From positions 2,501 to 15,377 of the forward strand of contig JAHBMJ010002858.1 of assembly GCA_018398765.1 (NCBI GenBank): a stretch of DNA of 12,877 bases, given 5' to 3'. Below the pieces are notes generated by a model that did not search any database, was not told where the DNA came from, and worked only from the letters and a program-made list of their open reading frames with translations. This DNA is from Chromera velia (taxonomy: Eukaryota; Sar; Chromeraceae). The position numbers were made by a program, and so were the translations under genes. Shown here piece by piece: positions 8,026 through 12,877 of the stretch (positions within the stretch are counted from its first letter, which is position 1; the number at the start of each line of letters is the position of its first letter).

Positions 8026-8284
8026 GCAGTGTGCTGGTCATGATTGAGGGATAGGAAGTACTTAGCAAATGCCGAAGAAGGCATTCGGATAGAGGAGCAT
8101 CAAGTATGAGATCGCAGGAGAGCTAGAGAGAGCTAGCAGCGAGAGCAGTAACCAGGACAGAAGGAAGAGACGAAAGACGTATAGGCCAGATGCTAGGAAC
8201 AAACTTTAAGTCAGAAAAAAAAAAATCTTTTAGGATTTTAGATTCTAAAATCCTAAGTGTAGGGATTATGTTTTTAACGTTAAG

Positions 8285-8388
8285 AGTCCGGCAGAATCTT
8301 GGGCAAAATCCGCCAAAATCCATTAAAATCCTGGCCAAAATCCCGTAAAATCCTGGGCTAAAATCCCGCAAAATCCTGGCTACCTGCA
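8285..8388 (-). repeat. Right inverted arm of foldback element
   Basis: Complement of the left arm, read as AAAATCC units on the plus strand. It ends GCTACCTGCA followed by GGGGAG. Confidence 0.8.
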
Positions 8389-8806
8389 GGGGAGGGAGGA
8401 TGGATCTATAGTTTCAAATTATATTTTCCGACTCAGTTTAAGAGTCAGTTCTTAATTTTTTTTTGAAATATAATGTGTATAATGATGCAAGCAATTGAGT
8501 ATGGAGACCAAAGAGTTCAAATAAACAAACAAACGAAAAAAAAAATAACAAAGCAAGTAAGGCTTGAGAAATTAAGAAAGTGAGAAAGGAATGACAAAGG
8601 AAGGAAGGAAGAAAGAAAGTAATAAAAAAAGAAAGAAAGAAAGAAAGGAACGAAAGAAATAAGCCCCCTTCCCCTGAAAATTTGATGAGGATAATTCTTT
8701 GATGTTACACAAGGATGTACCCCTCAGCTCTTTCTTTTGCATCTTTCGATCGGTCTGTTGCCGAGCTGTCAGATTGATTCAATTCCAGGAAGAAACTCGA
8801 CAGTCA
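8389..8806. other. AT/purine-rich spacer, no gene
   Basis: Downstream of the ankyrin gene (which reads leftwards) and right of the foldback element. It holds AT-rich sequence, an AAAC-type run near 8520-8545 and a long purine tract. No gene is seen. Confidence 0.6.
8577..8661. repeat. GAAA/GGAA polypurine tract
   Basis: Almost entirely purine over about 85 bp, built from GGAA and GAAA units with a few pyrimidine interruptions. Such tracts can form triplex-type structures, but nothing beyond composition supports that here. Confidence 0.85.
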
Positions 8807-10203
8807 CTACTGCTGCTGTAGTTGCGGAGGAAGACCCACAAGAAAAGTGCGGATTGGCGAGTCTGCAGGCAGGTCTCTCTTTGCAAGTGCAAGTGCCGTC
8901 ATTCCATCATTAGTCACAGCATTCACATTGATGCCACGGGAGATGAGCATCTGAGCGATGCGGAGCTTTTTCTGGTAGTCCACTCTATACTTCTCTATCA
9001 TGGCGGAACGCCAGACTACATGGTGAAGAGCTGTCCATCCCAGATTGTCTGTCGTCTGGACGTCCGCACCCACATCCAGAACAATCTCTGCAACGTCTAC
9101 AAGGCCGAAATGAGCAGCACAGTGGAGAATCGTGTTCCCCTCGTCATCCCTTGCATTCACGTTTGCCCCTCGGGAGAGAAGAAGCTCTGCAGCATCTCTG
9201 TGGTCGTTGACGCTGCCGCCGGCCCAGTCAAAGGCCGAATACCCCGCCTGATTACTCTCGTTCACCTGAGCTCCGCGGTCAAGAAGCCTTTCAATAGCCC
9301 CTCTCTGACCAGAAAAAACGGCGAAGTGAAGCGCGCTATTTCCATTGGCATTCTTCGCATGGACCTCAGCCTTGTGCAAAAAAAGGCGGGCAAACAGATC
9401 AACAGCGCCACGCTCAGCTGCAAGGTGAAGGGGTCGGCTTCATAGTAAGTTTCTGCGTTCGCATTCGCCCCCCACGCAAGGAGGATCCTTCCAATGATTA
9501 CTTCACGCGCCACACAAGCTTCATGAAGGGCCGTCCACCCATCAGCCCTTCTCACCTCAAGTGCCGCCCCCCACTGCACCAGCCTAATGGCAGCCTGCCG
9601 GTTTCCGCTAGTGATTGCTCTCATCAAAGCCGTCTGTCTGCCGTTTTACTAATCCATCTATCTCGACACCGACAGCCAGACAAAGCAGCAGATCGTCTTT
9701 CTCCCCCCTCTCTATGAAGACGTCCAAAACTGTCCGGAGGGTCCAGGCGTCCAAGGCCTGCACCGACTCCAGGCTTCACGACAGGGTGAAGGAAGGTTCA
9801 TGGTGAAGTTGCAGCCGATCATCTGGTCAAATACGACTGCGATCTTCTTCTTTGCCTCCGCAGCCACTCCTTCCACCTCGACCAGCAAACGTCGGGCTGC
9901 GCTGACCTCTTGGGGCAGAGGAACCACTGCCGCTGCTGCTGCTGCCATTGGAGAAGAAAGAGACGAAACTTTTTTCTCTTCTGCATGTGCCTTTGCTTTT
10001 GCCTTAACTGCCGAAAGCACTTGCTTCCTCTTTCTAATTTATTTGACGACGTTGAGAAAGACAGTCTCAACGTGCTCGAACTCTTCTCCTTTCTCATTTG
10101 TTGCCACCTCTTCCTTCGACTCCTCTCGACCCCCGGAGGAGGGGGCCTCATTCTCATTTCCCTCCCTTCCTCCTTCCTTCTCCGCCTCTGAATGGCCGTT
10201 CAT
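8807..10203 (-). pseudogene. Ankyrin-repeat protein gene, broken by frame shifts and a stop
   Basis: Minus-strand homology runs continuously but changes frame. It opens at ATG 10203 with a Glu/Lys-rich N-terminus, meets TAA at 10041-10039, then continues in the same frame through a Lys/Ala-rich helix and a segment ending NFTMNLPSPCREA. Near 9775 the sense moves one frame (SLESVQALDAWTLRTVLDVF follows), again near 9646 (NGRQTALMRA follows), and again at 9430-9433 (PLHLAAERGAVDLF follows), then runs to TAG at 8809-8807. About seven ankyrin repeats of 33 residues are visible: TALMRAITSGN, TALHEACVAR, PLHLAAERG, SALHFAVFSGQ, SAFDWAGG, TILHCAAHFGL, TALHHVVWRS; the last repeat is longer than usual. 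Spacing across two of the breaks is exactly 33 residues if one base is added or removed, so there is no room for introns there. Ankyrin repeats mediate protein-protein contacts; the partner is unknown. Either a pseudogene or a gene with sequence errors. An in-frame ATG at 9948 is another possible start. Confidence 0.75.
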
Positions 10204-10487
10204 AATTAATAACATCAATCCACGCACACACACAGACAGGCAGACTATTCATTTCTTTCCCCCGTCTTTCTCCAGGCAGACACAGGCGCACATGCAGAGC
10301 CAGAACAATGCATGAACGCCTAATGCAGTTGCATGCCTGATCTTCAATTCTGTCTCTTGACACTTCGATCGACCCAGAGAGGCAAGACTCCAGCGAGGGC
10401 AAATAACTCAAGTCAAGTCAGTTCTAAAAGACAAAAGTGGATGCGATTTCTTCATTCCGCCAGAGGAAGTGCATGATTTCATTCCGT
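10204..10487. other. Upstream flank of ankyrin gene, nothing recognised
   Basis: Unique sequence with CA-rich and short TCAAG-type repeats. It would contain the ankyrin promoter on the minus strand, but I see no clear TATA or initiator. Confidence 0.4.
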
Positions 10488-10848
10488 AGATGAGAGGCGT
10501 GAGCCGAAGCTTCCACAACCAATCGATCTGCGTCGATCAGTGAGGTCGTTTTGCCCCTTTCGAAAGGTGGACTGATGCAGACGCGCAAGATTGCATGCAG
10601 CTAGGTGCTCCAGTGATCCCCCTCAAACCGTCTATGCTGTTCGAACCAAAACGAAGTTTAACAATACACAACTGAACCACAAACTGACAAACCAACAAAC
10701 AAAGAATTGAAATAAAAAGGGAACTCACTCAATTGTCCCTCGCTTCGCTGTCCTCAGTCCGGCAGTCGATGCATCCATCGCACGTTCTCCTTTCCGTCTC
10801 CTCCCCTCCCCTGCCCCCCTTCGGTCCCTCTCGCCGTCGCCCCACCGA
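10488..10848. repeat. Direct repeat B, copy 1
   Basis: About 361 bp starting AGATGAGAGGCGTGAGCC and ending CGCCCCACCGA, repeated at 11464-11832 in the same orientation. I estimate about 95% identity over aligned bases plus two small indels. Both copies hold a 63-codon minus-strand frame that starts on GTG; I do not treat it as a gene. Confidence 0.85.
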
Positions 10849-11463
10849 ACCCATTCGATCGCGTTCCTGGTCCTACATCCGTCCACAAGACAACGAAGGA
10901 GAATTAAAGCAAGCAGTTTGCACGAAGTCATTCTAGCACAGGCAAGAAAAAAATGCATCAAAAGCAGAGCGACCAAGCAAGAAACCAAACCAGCAAGAAA
11001 ACTAAATTAAATGTGACAGGCGGCAGTAAGTGAACCAGAGAACTAGAGAGCGACCAAGCGAGAGAGCACATCGGTGAGTGAATGAGTCAAACCCACACAA
11101 AGAGACCAAGAGAGGACAACAACGACTCCAGTCAACACCAACGTGCATGCATGAGCGCAATCGAGCACCTAGAGTGAGCGAACGTCCAGAACGAGCAAAC
11201 AAATGAACGAAAAAACTAATTGTCACGAGCGATCGACATCTTCAATCAACTTTCAGCCAACACAAACATACCCGCGCACGCATGCATGCATGCATACAAT
11301 CAAGCGATCATGCAAACAGACACCTTCGGAAGAAAAGATGTACTGAGCCTGAGCGTACATACACTTCTCTGCCGATCTGCAGCATAGCGGGTCCATGCAC
11401 CGGCGCTAGCCAGTCAAGGAACCCAAAAGAGCAGACACAATAGGGGCCCCCCTGCGGTCCAAA
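10849..11463. other. Spacer between repeat B copies, no gene
   Basis: 615 bp, A/C-rich, with short imperfect repeats such as AGAGCGACCAAGC at 10966 and 11047 and a GCAT microsatellite. No coding frame of interest. If the B copies were terminal repeats, this would be the interior of a short gene-less element, but neither a primer-binding site nor matching flanks are seen. Confidence 0.5.
11280..11295. repeat. GCAT microsatellite (self-complementary)
   Basis: Nearly four tandem GCAT units, CGCATGCATGCATGCATAC in context. The unit is self-complementary, and TGCATGC is a known AP2-factor binding core in apicomplexans. A regulatory role here is only a thought. Confidence 0.85.
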
Positions 11464-11832
11464 AGATGAGAGGCGTGAGCCAACGCTTCCCCAACCAATC
11501 GATCGATCTGTGTCGATCAGTGAGGTCGTTTTGCCCCTTTCAAAAGGTGAACTGATGCACACGCGCAAGATTGCATGCAGCTAGGTGCTCCAGTGATCCC
11601 CTTCAAACCGTCCATGCAGTTCGAACCAAGACGAAGTTCAACAACACACAACTGAACCACAAACTGACAAACCAACAAACAAAGAATTGAAACAAAAAGG
11701 GAACTCACTCAGTTGTCCCTCGCTTCGCTGTCCTCAATCCGGCAGTCGATGCATCCATCGCACGTTCTCCTTTCCGGCCATCTCTTCCCCTCCCCTGCCC
11801 CCCTTCGCTCCCTCTCGCCGTCGCCCCACCGA
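11464..11832. repeat. Direct repeat B, copy 2
   Basis: About 369 bp matching copy 1. It differs by an extra GATC near its start (tandem GATC expansion), a 4-bp difference in the pyrimidine-rich part near 11776, and mostly single substitutions. Directly after it, CCACCGAGTCCA and CCACCGAATCCA occur about 32 bp apart, a small further duplication. Confidence 0.85.
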
Positions 11833-12299
11833 GTCCACCCCGGTCAGAGGGCGACCCCACCGAATCCACCCGACCACTCTCTCGCAGACTGTTTCCCAGC
11901 CCGCAGTATGGATGGCCGAGACGACCGTCAGCCTACCAATCGAAGGGAGAATGTTGTTCACCAGAAGACACCATTTGAGGAGCCCCTTTATCCTGCGTGG
12001 ATTCTCGGGAGGGGGTGCATTCACCATGCAGTGACTGCTCCCTTGCTGTCATTCCTCTGTATTCTTCCAGTAGCCACTCCAAGGAATATATTCATAGCTT
12101 TCTTGCTACGCACAGACTCAGTCTGCCTTTGCTCGTCGGTACTGCTTTTGTCTATTCGGAATAAAAAATATTGTTCTGGTTCAAAAGGTTGAGGGCGTCG
12201 ACTAGAGCAGAAGTTCTGGATAGACAATTGTGCAAGCGTTATGAGTGTCCACAACAAATCAAAAACTTAAAAAAACCTTAAAAACGGTTGTTATCATAA
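11833..12299. other. Spacer, at most a weak hypothetical frame
   Basis: A plus-strand frame from ATG 11908 to TGA 12190-12192 (94 codons) has a plausible start and a hydrophobic stretch, but no family is recognised and its upstream part lies in repeat B. AATAAA occurs near 12161. I regard it as unproven. From about 12250 the sequence is A-rich and then shifts abruptly to GC-rich. Confidence 0.35.
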
Positions 12300-12594
12300 A
12301 AGAAACCGTGCATGTGCGGCCCAGCGCGCGGCCTAGGTGCATCCTGGTAACTTGGTAGTCAGCCAGAAATCGGGGGGTGGTTACCAGGTTGGCCGGTAAC
12401 CTGGCCGGCCAAGTCGTGGCGGCGCCGCAGGCCCGCGCCGCGGCCCGATCGACGTCCGTGCGGCCGCCGCGCAGCCTTGGCGCAATGGGGGCCGCCGCGA
12501 CCGCACCCGGCGCGTCAGGCATGCTTGCGATACCCGTGCGCGCCTGTATGCAGTCTCCTATCGCAATTGAATGTGATCGTTCAGTGATGCAAAG

Positions 12595-12668
12595 GTTAGT
12601 CACTTTCTTATGTGGAAACGTCGCGACCCTGTGTTGTTGAAACGTTGGTTTTGCTCTTGATTGAGCAG
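12595..12668 (+). other. Probable 74-bp intron before the BED-finger start
   Basis: Donor AAG|GTTAGT at 12594/12595 and acceptor TTGATTGAGCAG ending at 12668 are both close to spliceosomal consensus. They would remove 74 bp just upstream of the ATG at 12705. The sequence after the acceptor is open in the same frame as that ATG, so the exon may be coding from 12669 or the intron may lie in the 5' untranslated leader. Confidence 0.35.
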
Positions 12669-12704
12669 TTGTTCCCCAAAGAAGCCAAACTTAGAAGTTT
12701 CAAG

Positions 12705-12877
12705 ATGTCGAAAGGCAAACTGTTCACACAGATTCCAGCTGTCATTCTTCCTTTACAGGGCGGTGCAGAAGTTGGATCGCAAAAGCCCGGAAAATGTGCA
12801 TTCTGTCAGTTTGAGTGGAAATCGGTTCGCATTGACCGTTGTGTAAGACATTTGATAAAGACAGCTGGTTCTGCTGG
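12705..12877 (+). CDS. BED-type zinc-finger protein, N-terminal fragment (hAT transposase-like)
   Basis: The frame is open from the ATG at 12705 to the end of the window (57 complete codons). Residues 31-50 read CAFCQFEWKSVRIDRCVRHL: a Cys-x2-Cys pair (Cys31, Cys34), aromatic residues after it and His49 in a His-Leu context. This is the layout of BED zinc fingers, which bind DNA at the N-terminus of hAT-family transposases and some domesticated derivatives. The last zinc ligand would lie just beyond the window. The preceding ~30 residues lack a domain. In-frame sequence upstream is open to the acceptor at 12668, so translation may begin earlier. The dimerisation domain and catalytic residues of a transposase are outside the window, so activity cannot be judged. 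Confidence 0.45.
   Translation, partial: MSKGKLFTQIPAVILPLQGGAEVGSQKPGKCAFCQFEWKSVRIDRCVRHLIKTAGSA

Larger units (their letters stand above)
7402..8388. mobile_element. Foldback element with GGATTTT-repeat inverted arms
   Basis: The left end reads TGCAGGTAGCTAGGATTTTG and the reverse complement of the right end reads TGCAGGTAGCCAGGATTTTG. The similarity continues to a shared CTGCCGGACT, giving arms of about 114 bp (7402-7515) and 104 bp (8285-8388). The arms consist of GGATTTT units spaced about 10-13 bp apart, with TTTT always on the same strand of an arm. Just inside each arm lies a palindrome (7526-7544 and 8230-8256) built from GATTTTAGA/TCTAAAATC. A second, inner inverted pair lies at 7606-7634 and about 7744-7793. 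GGGGAG occurs beside both ends (7394-7399 and 8389-8394), two bases off on the left, and could be a damaged target duplication. No transposase is present. The structure fits a foldback or MITE-like non-autonomous DNA element; the family is not recognised. Confidence 0.7.
12300..12877 (+). mobile_element. Probable 5' end of a hAT-like transposon, partial
   Basis: A sharp change to GC- and CpG-rich sequence at about 12310-12535 contains three related motifs: CCTGGTAAC at 12343-12351, GGTTACCAGG (its complement) at 12379-12388 and GGTAACCTGG at 12395-12404. The last two form a CCAGGTT/AACCTGG hairpin. Clustered short motifs near an end, followed by a BED-finger coding start, fit the layout of hAT transposons, whose transposase binds subterminal repeats. 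The terminal inverted repeat and 8-bp target duplication cannot be tested, because the other end is outside the window. A host gene with a GC-rich promoter is the alternative. Confidence 0.35.

Noticed and set aside
8822-9445. 207-codon plus-strand frame
   Set aside because: Lies antisense to the ankyrin repeats, whose pattern clearly assigns coding to the minus strand.
9800-10315. 171-codon plus-strand Ser/Phe/Thr-rich frame
   Set aside because: Antisense of the Ala/Lys/Glu-rich N-terminal part of the ankyrin gene; shadow.
10537-10728. 63-codon minus-strand frame with a hydrophobic N-terminus, present in both B repeats (also 11517-11708)
   Set aside because: Starts on GTG, no in-frame ATG before the hydrophobic part, and many differences between copies change the amino acid; retained open by recent duplication.
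11713-12192. 159-codon plus-strand frame
   Set aside because: TTG start inside a repeat, no recognised domain; only the part from ATG 11908 could be considered, and without support.
12377-12640. 87-codon Ala/Arg-rich plus-strand frame in the GC-rich island
   Set aside because: GTG start and composition simply reflect high GC; overlaps the candidate donor site and inverted motifs.

Overview
The window looks like a gene-poor, repeat-rich stretch of a eukaryotic nuclear genome. The signs are long microsatellites, long stretches of homopolymeric amino-acid coding (Glu, Ser, Gln), a strong polypyrimidine-CAG splice acceptor, an ankyrin-repeat gene, a paired-repeat element shaped like an LTR retrotransposon, a foldback element and the start of a BED-finger (hAT-like) gene. 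Nothing bacterial was seen: no operons and no ribosome binding sites. The style would fit a protist alga, for example a chromerid or another alveolate or stramenopile, but that is a weak inference from composition and gene type.

Layout. Positions 1-480 are non-coding and end in a tetranucleotide microsatellite. Positions 482-946 hold an acidic, Ser/Gln-rich plus-strand reading frame. Positions 947-1698 look like an intron or intergenic spacer with a small 20-bp inverted repeat set between two direct repeats, closed by a splice acceptor. Positions 1699-3720 are the largest coding block, a highly charged low-complexity protein (acidic first half, basic tail). The two acidic blocks may belong to one gene, but no good donor links them. 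Positions 3721-4461 are non-coding.

Positions 4462-6962 form an LTR-retrotransposon-shaped element: two 458-bp TG...CA direct repeats about 97% identical around 1585 bp with no recognisable gag or pol. Positions 7402-8388 are a foldback element whose inverted arms are built from a GGATTTT motif repeated roughly every 10-13 bp. It encloses a short coding remnant that resembles the C-terminal tail of reverse-transcriptase ORFs. Positions 8807-10203 on the minus strand carry an ankyrin-repeat gene whose homology runs through all three minus-strand frames; it is broken by one stop and three one-base frame shifts. Positions 10488-11832 contain a second, older pair of direct repeats (about 360 bp each). 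From about 12300 the sequence becomes very GC-rich with short inverted motifs and leads, through a probable 74-bp intron, into the N-terminus of a BED-type zinc-finger protein cut off by the window end.

The genes show no sign of working together. The region reads as one large disordered-protein gene and one decayed ankyrin gene separated by several different classes of non-autonomous or partial mobile DNA.
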